From positions 2,866,325-2,930,324 of the forward strand of contig NZ_LR026978.1 in NCBI RefSeq assembly GCF_900604315.1: a stretch of 64,000 nt of DNA. The letters are read 5' to 3'. Below are positions 52,622 through 63,860 of this stretch, piece by piece. The DNA comes from [Erwinia] mediterraneensis. Its GTDB lineage: Bacteria; Pseudomonadota; Gammaproteobacteria; Enterobacterales; Enterobacteriaceae. The notes beneath the pieces are model-generated. The model worked only from the letters and a program-made list of their open reading frames with translations. It ran no database searches and was not told the DNA's origin. How positions within the stretch are numbered: the stretch's first letter is position 1; every line of letters begins with the position of its first letter. The translations under genes and the position numbers were made by a program.

Positions 52622-53515
52622 ATGGAACAGCTTAGAACTGAACTGACGCTGGTGCTGGGCGAAACCGTGAGTCGCCTGGAAATACTCAGCGAGCAGCCGC
52701 TTGCGCGTCTTTATGCCCTCTACGATCGTCATAATCAGAGCATGCCGCTGGTGGCGAAATATTTTCGTCACAAAGGGCATGCCGCGCTGGAAGCCAGAAA
52801 GCTGGCGATGCTGGGGCATGCAGGCGTGATTACTGTCCCCGCCGTTTACGGTCTGGTGCTTAGCCAGCAAAAACCACCCCATGAAGTGCTGCTCATGCAG
52901 CGGATCGCTGGTGTCCCCGCGCAGCTTCCAGCGGGCAGCGTCAGCCACTGGCAACAGCTGTGCACCGCAATCGTGGAGGGGCTGCTGGCCTGGCACTGTA
53001 TCGACAGTCAGGGACTCGCAGGCAGCGTTGACAGCGTGCAGGAGAACAGCTGGCCCGCCTGGTATCAGCAGCGTGTTGAGGTGCTCTGGGCAACGCTGAG
53101 CTATCTGCGTCCCGCCATCCTCACCCTTGAGGACCGACAAATCCTGTTTCGCGCGCGTCAGCAGCTGCCGCGTCTGTTCCGGGGTTTCAACGATCCTGCG
53201 GTCTTGATCCACGGTAACCTGCGGCTGCACAGCATTCTGAAGGATGTCACCAGTGACCGGCTACTGGCAATGACGCAGCCGGGCTATATACTCTGGGCGC
53301 CGCGTGAGTATGAGTTGTGTCGGCTCGGCAATAGCACGGCCGAAACCAATCTCCTGCAACACTACCTGCAGCGGGCGCCGGTAGATGACGGTTTTCTCTG
53401 GCGCCGCTGGCTTTATCAACTCTGGGATTGCACAGAGAACCTGATTCAGGGCGGCAAATTTGAGCGCGCACGCTTCAACTTTGCGCGCCAACAGCTACTG
53501 CCCTGGCTCGGTTGA
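52622..53515 (+). CDS. ycbJ: YcbJ, putative phosphotransferase-like protein
   Basis: Uncharacterised protein, 297 aa, the same as E. coli YcbJ. It belongs to the kinase-like (APH/ChoK) superfamily by family annotation, but the catalytic HGD motif appears as IHGNLRLHSIL, so a typical kinase reaction is doubtful. Conserved blocks: WPAWYQQRVEVLW, ILWAPREYELCRL and WRRWLYQLWD. Its 3' end overlaps the convergent elyC by 21 bases. Confidence 0.88.
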   Translation: MEQLRTELTLVLGETVSRLEILSEQPLARLYALYDRHNQSMPLVAKYFRHKGHAALEARKLAMLGHAGVITVPAVYGLVLSQQKPPHEVLLMQRIAGVPAQLPAGSVSHWQQLCTAIVEGLLAWHCIDSQGLAGSVDSVQENSWPAWYQQRVEVLWATLSYLRPAILTLEDRQILFRARQQLPRLFRGFNDPAVLIHGNLRLHSILKDVTSDRLLAMTQPGYILWAPREYELCRLGNSTAETNLLQHYLQRAPVDDGFLWRRWLYQLWDCTENLIQGGKFERARFNFARQQLLPWLG

Positions 53516-54280
53516 GGGCACCTCTTTTGCCGTAAGCCATTGCCAGAGGCTGCCAAGGGATTCATACCAGGCGCGTTCGCTGTGGCTCAGCCAGAGCGGC
53601 GAAGGGATCACTTTTTCCCACCAGTTCAGCGGGGAGGTGATCGCCAGCTGATTGGCGGGGGCGGGAAGGGGATTGAGCCTCTGCGCCTGGAAAAAGCGCA
53701 TCGCTCGCGGCAGATGATTAGCGGAGGTCACCAGCAAAAAAGCGTGCTGCGCGATAACGGCTTTCACCGCCTGCGCCTCTTGCTGCGTATCGCGCGGCTG
53801 ATCAAGCACAAGGATATGGTCAGCGGGAACGCCAAGGCTTTGGGCGACCAGGGCGGCCACGCGTGCATTGCTCACCGGGTTCTGTCCGGCCGCAGCGCCG
53901 GTAAAAATCAGCGTGGCCGTCGGGTGACGACGCCACTGGCGCACGCCTTCAGCAACGCGCGGCAAACTGTTACCCACCAGGTTAGAACTCGGTGCCCATT
54001 CCGGATTAAAGGTATAACCACCGCCCAGCACCACGATATAATCCACCGGCGCGTCACTGTTCCAGGTAGGATAATGCTTTTCCAGCGGTAACAGCAGGCG
54101 ATCCGCCACCGGCTGCAGGCTCAGCAATAACAACAGTAGCCAACTCAGAGAGAGCAAAATTTTGCCCGTTTTTTGCCAGCGGCTGCACCAGAGCAGTAAA
54201 ATCGCAATTGCCATGAGCAGAAGCAGAAATGGCAAGGGAAGTAAAAAGCCGCCTGTCAGCTTTTTCAGGGTAAAAAACAT
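53495..54280 (-). CDS. elyC: Envelope biogenesis factor ElyC (YcbC)
   Basis: Inner-membrane protein of the DUF218 family needed for normal peptidoglycan assembly at low temperature in E. coli. It is 261 aa from MFFTLKKLTGG (E. coli 259). Two N-terminal membrane segments cover about residues 12-55. The DUF218 domain shows VDYIVVLGGGYTFNPEWAPSSNL, TLIFTG and LVTSANHLPRAM. It overlaps ycbJ at the 3' end and is divergent from cmoM. Confidence 0.93.
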   Translation of the reverse strand: MFFTLKKLTGGFLLPLPFLLLLMAIAILLLWCSRWQKTGKILLSLSWLLLLLLSLQPVADRLLLPLEKHYPTWNSDAPVDYIVVLGGGYTFNPEWAPSSNLVGNSLPRVAEGVRQWRRHPTATLIFTGAAAGQNPVSNARVAALVAQSLGVPADHILVLDQPRDTQQEAQAVKAVIAQHAFLLVTSANHLPRAMRFFQAQRLNPLPAPANQLAITSPLNWWEKVIPSPLWLSHSERAWYESLGSLWQWLTAKEVPSTEPGQ

Positions 54281-54405
54281 TGCAAAACTCTCCTTTTGTC
54301 TGAAAAAACAGCAGCCGGTAAGGAAGAAGGGGATGAAAGGTTCATTCTTCGTTTGCCTGTGACAAAATAGCACATCTCTTACGGCGGCATAGCGGGGCCA
54401 TTGTC

Positions 54406-55191
54406 ATGCAGGATCGTAATTTTGACGATCTGGCGGAGAAATTTTCGCAAAACATTTACGGCACGACAAAAGGGCTGGTGCGCCAGACGATCCTGTGGGA
54501 TGAGCTGGACGCGCTGTTGCCTACGCTGCCCGCACGCCCACTGGCAATACTGGACGCTGGCGGTGGCCTGGGGCAAATCTCTTCCGGACTGGCTGCGCGC
54601 GGCCATCAGGTGCTGTTGTGCGATGTGTCGGCGGAAATGCTGCGCCGGGCAGAAGAGAATGCACGCGAAAAAGGTGTGAGCGGCCACATGCAATTTAAAC
54701 AAATTAGCGCGCAGCAGGTGGGTGAACATTTAGATAAGCCGGTGGATCTGATATTGTTTCACGCTGTGCTTGAATGGGTCGCGGAGCCTGAAAAGGTCCT
54801 CACTGCGCTTTATCAGGTTCTGCAGCCAGGCGGTGTATTATCGTTGATGTTTTACAACCTGCATGGTCTGACGCTACGCAATCTGACGCTGGCTAACTTC
54901 GGTTACCTGCGCGCCAATATGTCTAAACGCAAAAAGCGTACCCTGTCGCCTGATTACCCGCGCGATCCTGCGCAGGTTTATGGCTGGTTGGAAAACTGCG
55001 GTTTTGAAATTGAACGGCGTGCCGGTATTCGCGTATTTAGTGATTATATGAAAGAGCCGCCGCGCGAGGAAAATGGCGTGGCAGCCATTATTGAAATGGA
55101 ACGGCGTTACAGCCGTCAGGAACCCTTTTTGAGCTTAGGGCGCTACATCCACGTGACCGCGCGTAAACCCTGGCAGAAGGACGAACTATGA
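54406..55191 (+). CDS. cmoM: tRNA 5-carboxymethoxyuridine methyltransferase CmoM
   Basis: SAM methyltransferase (formerly SmtA) that turns cmo5U34 into mcmo5U34 in some tRNAs. It is 261 aa, as in E. coli. SAM motif I is [16 protein letters not shown]; further blocks are [15 protein letters not shown] and [13 protein letters not shown]. It is the first gene of the mukFEB operon and overlaps mukF by four bases. Confidence 0.95.
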   Translation: MQDRNFDDLAEKFSQNIYGTTKGLVRQTILWDELDALLPTLPARPLAILDAGGGLGQISSGLAARGHQVLLCDVSAEMLRRAEENAREKGVSGHMQFKQISAQQVGEHLDKPVDLILFHAVLEWVAEPEKVLTALYQVLQPGGVLSLMFYNLHGLTLRNLTLANFGYLRANMSKRKKRTLSPDYPRDPAQVYGWLENCGFEIERRAGIRVFSDYMKEPPREENGVAAIIEMERRYSRQEPFLSLGRYIHVTARKPWQKDEL

Positions 55192-56510
55192 GTGAATTTT
55201 CCCAGACGGTACCAGAACTGGTGGCCTGGGCGCGCAAAAATGATTTCTCGCTTGCGCTGCCCGTGGAGCGTCTGGCGTTTTTGCTGGCTATCGCCACCCT
55301 GAACGGTGAGCGCATGGACGGCGAGATGAGTGAAGGTGAGCTGATCGATGCTTTTCGTCACGTCAGCAAGGCGTTCGAACAAACCCATGAAACCGTGCTG
55401 GTGCGCGCCAATAACGCCATTAACGACATGGTGCGGCAGCGCCTGCTTAACCGTTTTACCAGCGAGCTGAGCGAAGGTCAGGCGATCTACCGTTTAACGC
55501 CGCTGGCGATTGGCATCACCGACTATTACATCCGTCAGCGCGAGTTTTCTACGTTACGTCTGTCGATGCAGCTGTCGATTGTGGCGCAGGAGTTAAAGCG
55601 CGCGGCCGATGCAGCGGAAGAAGATGGCGATGAATTTCACTGGCACCGCAACGTGTTCGCCCCGTTAAAATATTCGGTGGCGGAAATCTTTGACAGCATC
55701 GATATGACCCAGCGGCTGATGGATGAACAGCAGCAGACGGTAAAAAATGATATCGCTGACCTGCTGAACAAAGACTGGCGCGCCGCCATCTCCAGCTGTG
55801 AGCTGCTGCTCTCCGAAACCTCCGGTACCTTGCGCGAACTGCAGGATACGCTGGAGGCTGCCGGGGATAAGCTGCAGGCAAACCTGTTGCGCATTCAGGA
55901 TGCGACGCTCAGCAGCCCCGATTTGGGCTTTGTTGACAAGCTGGTGTTCGATTTACAGAACAAGCTGGATCGTATTACCAGCTGGGGTCAGCAGGCCATC
56001 GACCTCTGGATCGGTTATGACCGCCACGTCCATAAATTTATCCGTACCGCCATCGATATGGATAAAAACCGCGTTTTTGCCCAGCGCCTGCGCCAGTCGG
56101 TACAGACCTATTTCGATCAGCCCTGGGCCTTAACCCACGCCAATGCCGACCGTCTGTTTGATCTGCGCGACGATGAAATGACGTTGCGCAATGATGAGGT
56201 AATGGGAGAGCTGCCCGCCGAGCTGGAATATGAAGAGATCAATGAGATCCGTGAGCAGCTGGCGGCGATGATCGAAGAGGCGCTGCAGATTTACAAAGCC
56301 CGGCAACAACCCCTGAATCTGGCCAGCGTGATGCGCGACTATCTGGCGCAATATCCGCGTGCCCGTCACTTTGACCTGGCGCGTATTGTGGTGGATCAGG
56401 CGGTGCGCTTAGGCGTTGCTGAGGCCGATTTAGCCGGCTTGCCCGCAGAGTGGCAGGCTATTAACGAGTATGGAGCCAAGGTGCAGGCACATGTCATCGA
56501 CAAATATTGA
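55188..56510 (+). CDS. mukF: Chromosome partition protein MukF (kleisin)
   Basis: Kleisin of the MukBEF condensin, 440 aa, as in E. coli. It has an N-terminal winged-helix dimerisation domain, a helical middle ([41 protein letters not shown]...) and a C-terminal winged helix that binds the MukB head. It is coupled to cmoM (ATGA overlap), and its 3' end overlaps mukE by 20 bases. Confidence 0.97.
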   Translation: MSEFSQTVPELVAWARKNDFSLALPVERLAFLLAIATLNGERMDGEMSEGELIDAFRHVSKAFEQTHETVLVRANNAINDMVRQRLLNRFTSELSEGQAIYRLTPLAIGITDYYIRQREFSTLRLSMQLSIVAQELKRAADAAEEDGDEFHWHRNVFAPLKYSVAEIFDSIDMTQRLMDEQQQTVKNDIADLLNKDWRAAISSCELLLSETSGTLRELQDTLEAAGDKLQANLLRIQDATLSSPDLGFVDKLVFDLQNKLDRITSWGQQAIDLWIGYDRHVHKFIRTAIDMDKNRVFAQRLRQSVQTYFDQPWALTHANADRLFDLRDDEMTLRNDEVMGELPAELEYEEINEIREQLAAMIEEALQIYKARQQPLNLASVMRDYLAQYPRARHFDLARIVVDQAVRLGVAEADLAGLPAEWQAINEYGAKVQAHVIDKY

Positions 56511-57225
56511 ACAAGTGATACCGGTTAAACTGGCACAGGCACTGGCGAACCCGATTTTTCCTGCGCTGGACAGTCAGCTGCGTGCGGGACGTCATATTGG
56601 TCTCGAAGAGCTGGACCAGCACGCTTTCCTGATGGATTATCAGGACTATCTCGAAGAGTTTTACGCCCGCTACAACGTAGAACTGATCCGGGCACCAGAA
56701 GGTTTCTTCTATCTGCGCCCGCGCTCCACGACCCTGATCCCGCGTTCGGTGCTCTCTGAGCTGGATATGATGGTGGGCAAAATCCTCTGTTACCTCTATC
56801 TCAGCCCGGAACGTCTGGCGAATGAAGGCATTTTTACCCAGCAGGAGCTTTATGACGAGCTGCTGACGCTGGCGGATGAGAACCGCCTGCTGAAACTGGT
56901 GAACCAGCGCTCCACCGGCTCCGACCTGGACCGCACCCGCTTGCAGGAGAAGGTGCGCGCGTCGCTGAACCGACTGCGCCGTCTCGGTATGGTGTGGTTT
57001 ATGGGCCACGACAGCAGTAAGTTTCGTATTACCGAATCGGTGTTTCGCTTTGGCGCCGACGTGCGCAGCGGTGATGACCCGCGCGAAGCGCAGCTGCGCC
57101 TGATTCGTGACGGGGAAGCGGTGAGTCTGGAGAGCGTAAACAGTGCTTCTGAGACAGATGAGCCAGATAATGATAATGAGATGGAAAGCGATGCGGTCGA
57201 TAACGCGGAGGAAGAGCAGGCATGA
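56491..57225 (+). CDS. mukE: Chromosome partition protein MukE
   Basis: Double winged-helix partner of MukF, 244 aa from [19 protein letters not shown]. coli MukE was once annotated from a later MPVKLAQ start; here that position is ATA (Ile), so the longer start must be used. Another in-frame ATG at 56470 lies deeper in mukF and is less likely. The acidic C-terminal tail is typical. It overlaps mukB by four bases. Confidence 0.96.
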   Translation: MSSTNIEQVIPVKLAQALANPIFPALDSQLRAGRHIGLEELDQHAFLMDYQDYLEEFYARYNVELIRAPEGFFYLRPRSTTLIPRSVLSELDMMVGKILCYLYLSPERLANEGIFTQQELYDELLTLADENRLLKLVNQRSTGSDLDRTRLQEKVRASLNRLRRLGMVWFMGHDSSKFRITESVFRFGADVRSGDDPREAQLRLIRDGEAVSLESVNSASETDEPDNDNEMESDAVDNAEEEQA

Positions 57226-60200
57226 TTGAACGCGGTAAATTTCGTTCGCTGACCCTGATTAACTGGAACGGTTTTTTTGCCCGAACCTTTGACCTGGACG
57301 AGCTGGTAACCACGCTGTCCGGCGGCAACGGGGCGGGGAAATCCACCACCATGGCGGCTTTCGTTACGGCGCTGATTCCGGACTTAACGCTGCTGCATTT
57401 TCGTAACACCACCGAGGCGGGCGCCACCTCGGGATCGCGTGACAAAGGCCTGCACGGTAAGTTGCGTGCGGGCGTCTGCTACTCGGTACTGGATGTCATC
57501 AATTCACGCCATCAGCGCGTGGTGGTCGGGGTTCGGCTACAGCAGGTAGCCGGCCGCGACAAAAAAGTTGACATCAAACCCTTCAGCATTCATGGCTTAC
57601 CGGCTGATATGCAGCCCACCGAAATCCTCACGGAGATCCTCAATACCCGCCAGGCGCGGGTGCTGCCGCTCAATGAAGTGAAAGAGCGCGCCGAAGCGCT
57701 GGAAGGGGTGCAGTTCCGCGCGTTTAACTCCGTGACCGATTATCACGCCATGATGTTTGATCTCGGCGTGGTGCCGCGTCGCTTGCGCTCCGCCAGCGAC
57801 CGCAGCAAGTTTTATCGCCTGATTGAAGCCTCGCTCTATGGGGGTATCTCCAGCGCGATTACCCGTTCGCTGCGCGATTATTTGCTGCCGGAAAACAGCG
57901 GCGTGCGCAAGGCGTTCCAGGATATGGAAGCGGCGTTGCGCGAAAACCGCATGACGCTGGAGGCGATTCGCGTCACCCAGTCAGATCGCGATCTGTTTAA
58001 ACACCTGATTTCAGAAGCCACCAGTTATGTCTCGGCAGATTACATGCGCCACGCCAACGAGCGCCGCATTCATCTTGACGGCGCGCTACAGCTGCGTAAT
58101 GAGCTTTTCACCAGCCGCAACCAGTTGGTCTCCGAACAGTATCGCCATGTGGAAATGGCGCGCGAACTGGCGGAGCACAGCGCGGCAGAGAATGACCTGG
58201 AAAGCGATTATCAGGCCGCCAGCGATCATCTCAACCTGGTGCAGACCGCGATGCGTCAGCAGGAGAAGATCGAACGCTACGAAGCTGATCTGGAAGAGCT
58301 GAGCTACCGGCTGGAAGAGCAGAATGAAGTGGTAGCGGAAGCGCGCGAGGTGCAGGAAGAGAACGAAGCGCGGGCAGAAGCGGCTGAGCTGGAAGTGGAT
58401 GAGCTGAAAAGCCAGCTGGCTGATTTCCAGCAGGCGCTTGATGTACAACAGACACGCGCTATTCAGTACCAGCAGGCGTTACAGGCGCTTGAACGCGCAC
58501 GTACGCTTTGTCAGCTGCCGGATCTGAGCATCGATAATGCCGACAGCTGGCTGGAAACTTTCCAGGCGCGTGAGCAGGAAGCCACTGAGCGGCTGCTGCA
58601 GCTGGAGCAGAAACTGAGCGTGGCTGAAGCGGCGCACAGTCAGTTTGAACAGGCGCTGCAGCTGGTGACCAGCATTGCCGGTACGGTAAGCCGCCATGAC
58701 GCCTGGCAAACCGGGCGTGAGTTGCTGCGCGATGCAGCCAATCAGCGTCATTATGCCGATCAGCTCGCCTCGTTGCGTTTGCGTCTCGGCGAGCTGGAGC
58801 AGCGTCTGCGTGAGCAGCATGATGCGGAACGGTTGCTGGCTGAGTTCTGCAAGCGTCAGGGCCAGCAATATGAGCCGGACATGCTGGAGGCGCTGCAGCG
58901 CGAACTGGAAGCGCAAATTGAGCAGCTGAGCAGCAGCGTTGACGAGGCGGGCGAGCGGCGCATGGTAATGCGTCAGGAGCTGGAACAGCTGCGTGAGCGT
59001 ATTGCCACCCTGACAGCACGTGCGCCGCACTGGCTGGCCGCTCAGGAGATCCTGACCCAGCTGAGCGAGCAGACCGGCCAGGCGCTGACCAGCAGCCAGC
59101 AGGTCACCGAATATATGCAGCAGTTGCTGGAGCGCGAGCGTGAAACCACTGTCGAACGCGATGAAGTGGCTGCCCGTAAGCGCGACGTGGAGCAGCAGAT
59201 CGAACGCCTCAGCCAGCCAGGCGGCGCAGAAGATGCCCGTCTGACCCAGCTGGCGGAACGTTTTGGCGGCGTGTTGCTGTCAGAAATTTATGATGACGTT
59301 ACCCTCGACGATGCGCCTTACTTTTCGGCGCTGTACGGACCGTCGCGCCATGCGATTGTGGTGCCTGATCTGTCGCTGGTGCGTGAACAGCTGGACGGCC
59401 TGGAAGATTGCCCGGAAGATCTCTATCTGATCGAAGGGGATCCCCAGTCGTTTGACGACAGCGTATTTAATGTCGATGAGCTGGAAAATGCGGTTGTGGT
59501 GAAGGTGGCGGATCGTCAGTGGCGTTACTCGCGCTTTCCAAAAGTGCCGCTGTTTGGCCGTGCCGCCCGGGAAAATCAGCTGGAGCTGCTGAATAACGAA
59601 CGCGATCGCCTGGCGGAAACCTACGCCACCCTCTCGTTCGACGTGCAAAAAACGCAGCGTCTGCATCAATCCTTTAGCCGTTTTATCGGCAGTCATCTGG
59701 CTGTTGCCTTTGACGAGGATCCGGAAGCGCAGATACGTCAGCTCAACGCGCGCCGCAGCGATATCGAGCGCGCCCTGAGCCAGCACGAACATGAGAATCA
59801 GCAGCAGCGCCAGCAGTATGAACAGGCGAAAGAGGGCGTTGCCCAGCTGAACCGTCTGCTGCCGCGCGTTAATTTGCTGCTGGACGATACCCTGGCGGAT
59901 CGCTGCGAAGAGTTGCGTGAACAGGTGGAAGAGGCGCAGGAGGCCGCGCGCTTCCTGCATCAGCACGGCAGCAAGCTGACGAAGCTGGAGAGCCTGGTAT
60001 CTGTCCTGCAGAGCGATCCGGAGCAGCATGAACAGCTGCAGGCGGATTATCAGCAGGCGCAGCAGCAGCAGCGCAGCGCGCGTCAGCAGGCCTTTGCCCT
60101 GACGGAAGTGGTACAGCGTCGCGCCCACTTTAGCTATGGCGACTCTGCGGGCATGTTAACCGGCAACAGCGATCTGAATGAGAAACTACGCCAGCGACTG

Positions 60201-61709
60201 GAACAGGCGGAAACGGAGCGTACCCGCGCACGTGAGCGTCTGCGCGAACATCAGGCCCAGCTGACGCAGTATGCGCAGGTGCTCGCCTCGCTGAAAAGCG
60301 CCAGTGATGCCAAACGCGACATGCTGAAAGAGCTGCATCAGGAGATGCAGGATATCGGCGTACAGGCCGATGCCGGAGCGGAAGCCCGCGCCCGTACGCG
60401 ACGTGATGAGCTGCACAGCGCGCTCAGCCATAACCGTGCGCGCCGCAATCAGCTGGAAAAACAGATCACCTTCTGCGAAGCGGAAATGGATGGCCTGCAG
60501 AAAAAACTGCGTCGTCTCGAGCGCGATTATCATCAGCTGCGTGAGCAGGTGGTGGCAGCCAAAGCGGGCTGGTGCGCGGTAATGCGTCTGGTAAAGGAAA
60601 ACGGCGTCGAACGTCGGCTTCATCGTCGCGAATTTGCCTATCTCAGCGGCGATGAGCTGCGCTCAATGTCGGATAAGGCGCTGGGCGCGCTACGTCTGGC
60701 AGTGGCGGATAATGAGCATTTGCGCGATGTGCTGCGCTTGTCTGAAGATCCCAAACGACCGGAGCGCAAAATTCAGTTCTTTATCGCGGTCTATCAACAT
60801 CTGCGCGAACGTATCCGCCAGGACATCATCCGTACCGATGATCCGGTAGAAGCGATTGAACAGATGGAGATTGAACTGAATCGCCTGACTGAAGAACTGA
60901 CGGCGCGTGAGCAGACGCTGGCTATCAGTTCACGCAGCGTGGCGAATATTATTCGCAAGACGATTCAGCGCGAGCAGAACCGTATCCGTCAGCTGAACCA
61001 GGGGCTGCAGACTGTCAGCTTTGGTCAGGTGCGTAGCGTACGTCTGAACGTTAACGTCCGTGAAACCCATGCCATGTTGCTGGATACGCTGTCAGAAGAG
61101 CATGAGCAGCACCAGGATCTGTTCAACAGTCAGCGTTTCACCTTCTCCGAAGCGCTGGCGAAGCTTTACCAGCGTCTGAACCCGCAAATCGATTTAGGCC
61201 AGCGTACGCCGCAGACCATCGGCGAAGAGCTGCTTGACTACCGCAACTATCTGGAGATGGAAGTGGAAGTTAACCGTGGATCGGACGGCTGGCTGCGTGC
61301 CGAGAGTGGGGCGCTCTCCACTGGTGAAGCGATCGGTACCGGGATGTCGATTCTGGTGATGGTGGTGCAGAGTTGGGAAGAAGAGTCGCGTCGTCTGCGT
61401 GGCAAGGATATTTCCCCCTGTCGTCTGTTGTTCCTGGACGAGGCGGCCCGTCTGGATGCCCGCTCTATCGCCACGCTGTTTGAGCTGTGTGAACGTCTTG
61501 AAATGCAGCTGGTGATCGCAGCCCCGGAAAATATCAGCCCGGAAAAAGGCACCACTTATAAACTGGTGCGCAAAGTGTTTAACAACACTGAACATGTGCA
61601 CGTGGTTGGCCTGCGCGGCTTTGCGGCGGATCCGGCCCCGGTACGCCGTCCTCAGGAAGAGGATGATGAACTGGCGCTGGAGACAGAAAAAACGCAGGCG
61701 GAAATGTAG
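57222..61709 (+). CDS. mukB: Chromosome partition protein MukB (SMC-like)
   Basis: SMC-like ATPase of the MukBEF condensin, 1495 aa (E. coli 1486). The head's Walker A is GGNGAGKST (residues 34-42). Long coiled coils run either side of the hinge (about 650-780, with [28 protein letters not shown]). The C-terminal head has the signature [15 protein letters not shown] and Walker [14 protein letters not shown]. The ATGA overlap with mukE couples translation. A strong terminator follows. Confidence 0.97.
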   Translation: MIERGKFRSLTLINWNGFFARTFDLDELVTTLSGGNGAGKSTTMAAFVTALIPDLTLLHFRNTTEAGATSGSRDKGLHGKLRAGVCYSVLDVINSRHQRVVVGVRLQQVAGRDKKVDIKPFSIHGLPADMQPTEILTEILNTRQARVLPLNEVKERAEALEGVQFRAFNSVTDYHAMMFDLGVVPRRLRSASDRSKFYRLIEASLYGGISSAITRSLRDYLLPENSGVRKAFQDMEAALRENRMTLEAIRVTQSDRDLFKHLISEATSYVSADYMRHANERRIHLDGALQLRNELFTSRNQLVSEQYRHVEMARELAEHSAAENDLESDYQAASDHLNLVQTAMRQQEKIERYEADLEELSYRLEEQNEVVAEAREVQEENEARAEAAELEVDELKSQLADFQQALDVQQTRAIQYQQALQALERARTLCQLPDLSIDNADSWLETFQAREQEATERLLQLEQKLSVAEAAHSQFEQALQLVTSIAGTVSRHDAWQTGRELLRDAANQRHYADQLASLRLRLGELEQRLREQHDAERLLAEFCKRQGQQYEPDMLEALQRELEAQIEQLSSSVDEAGERRMVMRQELEQLRERIATLTARAPHWLAAQEILTQLSEQTGQALTSSQQVTEYMQQLLERERETTVERDEVAARKRDVEQQIERLSQPGGAEDARLTQLAERFGGVLLSEIYDDVTLDDAPYFSALYGPSRHAIVVPDLSLVREQLDGLEDCPEDLYLIEGDPQSFDDSVFNVDELENAVVVKVADRQWRYSRFPKVPLFGRAARENQLELLNNERDRLAETYATLSFDVQKTQRLHQSFSRFIGSHLAVAFDEDPEAQIRQLNARRSDIERALSQHEHENQQQRQQYEQAKEGVAQLNRLLPRVNLLLDDTLADRCEELREQVEEAQEAARFLHQHGSKLTKLESLVSVLQSDPEQHEQLQADYQQAQQQQRSARQQAFALTEVVQRRAHFSYGDSAGMLTGNSDLNEKLRQRLEQAETERTRARERLREHQAQLTQYAQVLASLKSASDAKRDMLKELHQEMQDIGVQADAGAEARARTRRDELHSALSHNRARRNQLEKQITFCEAEMDGLQKKLRRLERDYHQLREQVVAAKAGWCAVMRLVKENGVERRLHRREFAYLSGDELRSMSDKALGALRLAVADNEHLRDVLRLSEDPKRPERKIQFFIAVYQHLRERIRQDIIRTDDPVEAIEQMEIELNRLTEELTAREQTLAISSRSVANIIRKTIQREQNRIRQLNQGLQTVSFGQVRSVRLNVNVRETHAMLLDTLSEEHEQHQDLFNSQRFTFSEALAKLYQRLNPQIDLGQRTPQTIGEELLDYRNYLEMEVEVNRGSDGWLRAESGALSTGEAIGTGMSILVMVVQSWEEESRRLRGKDISPCRLLFLDEAARLDARSIATLFELCERLEMQLVIAAPENISPEKGTTYKLVRKVFNNTEHVHVVGLRGFAADPAPVRRPQEEDDELALETEKTQAEM

Positions 61710-61740
61710 TCAAAAACCGTTCCACGGTTTAATCTGGTGA

Positions 61741-61774
61741 CGGCATTTGCAGCGTGAGGCAAATGCCGTTTTTT
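61741..61774 (+). terminator. Terminator of the cmoM-mukFEB operon
   Basis: CGGCATTTGC (61741-61750) and GCAAATGCCG (61759-61768) form a perfect 10-bp stem followed by six T. Confidence 0.95.
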
Positions 61775-61858
61775 ATTTGTATACTCAGGATGATGAGCCA
61801 CGGCTCAAATGTGGCGGGCCCATGATGTCGCTGAGCAGTATGAGAGATGAGGGCAGGG

Positions 61859-63679
61859 ATGATGCTGACCAGAAAAACCGTTTTAAACCGTATTGCGGCT
61901 GCGTTGGGTCTGGTGCTGATACTGGCACCGGTCACCAGCTCAACGGCAGCCATTATTGCCGCTATGCCGGATACCACGCACAGCAACACCTCCTTACAGG
62001 AGAGTCAGCAGCAGATCCTGCGGGCTTTTCCCGACGGCGCGCAGCCGTTTTACCTGGCGGCGCTGGCGAATCTCTATGCCGCGCGCAATATGCAGCCACT
62101 GTGGCAGGATCGTGAAGCCATTCAACTCTTTCAGCAGCAGCTGGCGGAAGTAGCACTCTCCGGCGTACAGCCACAGTTTACCCGCTGGGTTGACCGTCTG
62201 ACTGACCCGGATATCAAAGGCTTTGCCCGCGATGTGGTGCTTTCTGACGCGATGCTGGGCTATCTGCAGTTTGTTTCCAGCGTGCCCGCTCAGGGAGAAA
62301 CCTGGCTCTACAGCAACGTGCCTTACAAGCTGGCGATGCCCACCCTGTCAGTGGTTAATCTGTGGCAGAATGCGGTGGCACAGGATGGCGCTCGCGCCTT
62401 TATCGCCTCGCTGGTGCCGCAGCATCCCCAGTATGCGCCTATGCATGACGCCCTGCGCACTTTGTTAAGCGACAACCGTCCCTGGCCACAGTTAAAAAAT
62501 CGTGAAACATTACGACCGGGACAGATGAGTGATGATGTACCGGCACTGCGCGAAATCCTGCAGCGCACCGGTATGCTGGACGCGCAGGTAGTCACGCCTG
62601 CGCCGACCGACGATGCCGTTGCCACAGCACCCGTGCCGGTTACGCAGCAGGATCAGCCTGTGACCGTGAGCCCTTCCGCCACCAGCATCAGCGATCTGCC
62701 TGCTCAGGTGCCTGAATCCCCCGGCAACGTCCAGAGTGGCGCTATTCCCCCGGCCCGCGTTGATACGCGTTATGACGAGACGCTGGTAGCGGCAGTGAAG
62801 CGTTTTCAGCAATGGCAGGGCCTTGCCGATGATGGCGCTATCGGTCCGCGCACACGGGAATGGCTGAACGTGTCGCCGCAGATGCGTGCCGCACTGCTGG
62901 CATTAAATATCCAGCGTTTACGCCTGTTACCGGATGATATGCGTAACGGCATTATGGTTAATATTCCCAACTATTCGCTGACCTACTATAACAACGGCAG
63001 CAAAATACTCTCTTCGCGCGTGATCGTTGGCCGCCCGGATCGCAAAACGCCATTAATGCGCAGCGCACTGAATAATGTGGTGCTGAATCCGCCGTGGAAC
63101 GTGCCGACCTCGCTGGTACGTCAGGATATTATTCCCAAAGTGAAGCGCGATCCCGCCTATCTCTATAAACATGGCTATACGCTGCTCTCCGGCTGGCATG
63201 CCGATGCGGAAGTGATCGACCCCACCATGATTGACTGGAGTATGGTTTCGGCCGCATCTTTCCCGTATCGCCTGCAACAGGCACCTGGCGCGGGGAACTC
63301 CCTTGGGCGTTACAAATTTAATATGCCCAGCTCTGACGCCATCTATTTGCACGATACGCCGAACCATAATCTCTTCCAGCGTGATATCAGAGCGCTGAGT
63401 TCCGGCTGCGTACGGGTGAATAAAGCCTCGGAACTGGCAGGTTTGCTGTTGCAGGACGCAGGCTGGAACGACAGCCGTATTTCCAGCACCCTGAAAGAGG
63501 GGAATACACGCTATGTGCCGATACGCCAGCGTATTCCGGTAAACCTCTACTATCTGACTGCCTGGGTGGCGGAGGATGGTAAACCGCAGTTCCGTACAGA
63601 TATTTACAATTATGATAATCCTGCGCGATCCGGCAGTCAGGTGCTGGCGCGAGCAGGTCAACTTCTCTCTACTCATTGA
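61859..63679 (+). CDS. ldtD: L,D-transpeptidase LdtD (YcbB)
   Basis: Periplasmic enzyme that makes 3-3 (DAP-DAP) crosslinks in peptidoglycan; 606 aa from [10 protein letters not shown] (E. coli 615). GAGGGCAGGG lies before the two adjacent ATGs at 61859 and 61862. An N-terminal signal or anchor is followed by a scaffold domain. The peptidoglycan-binding domain is around 305-340 ([20 protein letters not shown]). The YkuD domain carries [12 protein letters not shown] and [13 protein letters not shown], with catalytic C517. A Pro/Thr-rich insert sits between, near 255-295. Confidence 0.95.
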   Translation: MMLTRKTVLNRIAAALGLVLILAPVTSSTAAIIAAMPDTTHSNTSLQESQQQILRAFPDGAQPFYLAALANLYAARNMQPLWQDREAIQLFQQQLAEVALSGVQPQFTRWVDRLTDPDIKGFARDVVLSDAMLGYLQFVSSVPAQGETWLYSNVPYKLAMPTLSVVNLWQNAVAQDGARAFIASLVPQHPQYAPMHDALRTLLSDNRPWPQLKNRETLRPGQMSDDVPALREILQRTGMLDAQVVTPAPTDDAVATAPVPVTQQDQPVTVSPSATSISDLPAQVPESPGNVQSGAIPPARVDTRYDETLVAAVKRFQQWQGLADDGAIGPRTREWLNVSPQMRAALLALNIQRLRLLPDDMRNGIMVNIPNYSLTYYNNGSKILSSRVIVGRPDRKTPLMRSALNNVVLNPPWNVPTSLVRQDIIPKVKRDPAYLYKHGYTLLSGWHADAEVIDPTMIDWSMVSAASFPYRLQQAPGAGNSLGRYKFNMPSSDAIYLHDTPNHNLFQRDIRALSSGCVRVNKASELAGLLLQDAGWNDSRISSTLKEGNTRYVPIRQRIPVNLYYLTAWVAEDGKPQFRTDIYNYDNPARSGSQVLARAGQLLSTH

Positions 63680-63730
63680 TTCTCAACTACCTCGCCAGCC
63701 GTTAGCCGCGGCCGTGCCATACCTGAGCTG

Positions 63731-63750
63731 GCGATCCCTTTGGGGATCGC
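63731..63750 (+). repeat. Perfect 8-bp hairpin after ldtD
   Basis: GCGATCCC (63731-63738) pairs with GGGATCGC (63743-63750). No T-run follows. It lies between ldtD and mepK. Confidence 0.5.
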
Positions 63751-63809
63751 CGCACAAAGCGGGACTTTACGGGTTGACGTAACAAACCCGCGCGGTTAAG
63801 GTTCCGCCT

Positions 63810-63833
63810 TGTGTGCTTTTCACACACTTTTTT
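63810..63833 (+). terminator. Possible terminator upstream of mepK
   Basis: TGTGTG (63810-63815) pairs with CACACA (63821-63826), followed by a run of six T. The stem is short and AT-rich in places, so efficiency is uncertain. Confidence 0.5.
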
Positions 63834-63860
63834 GGCTTTTTTCTCAGGTAATCGCGTTTC

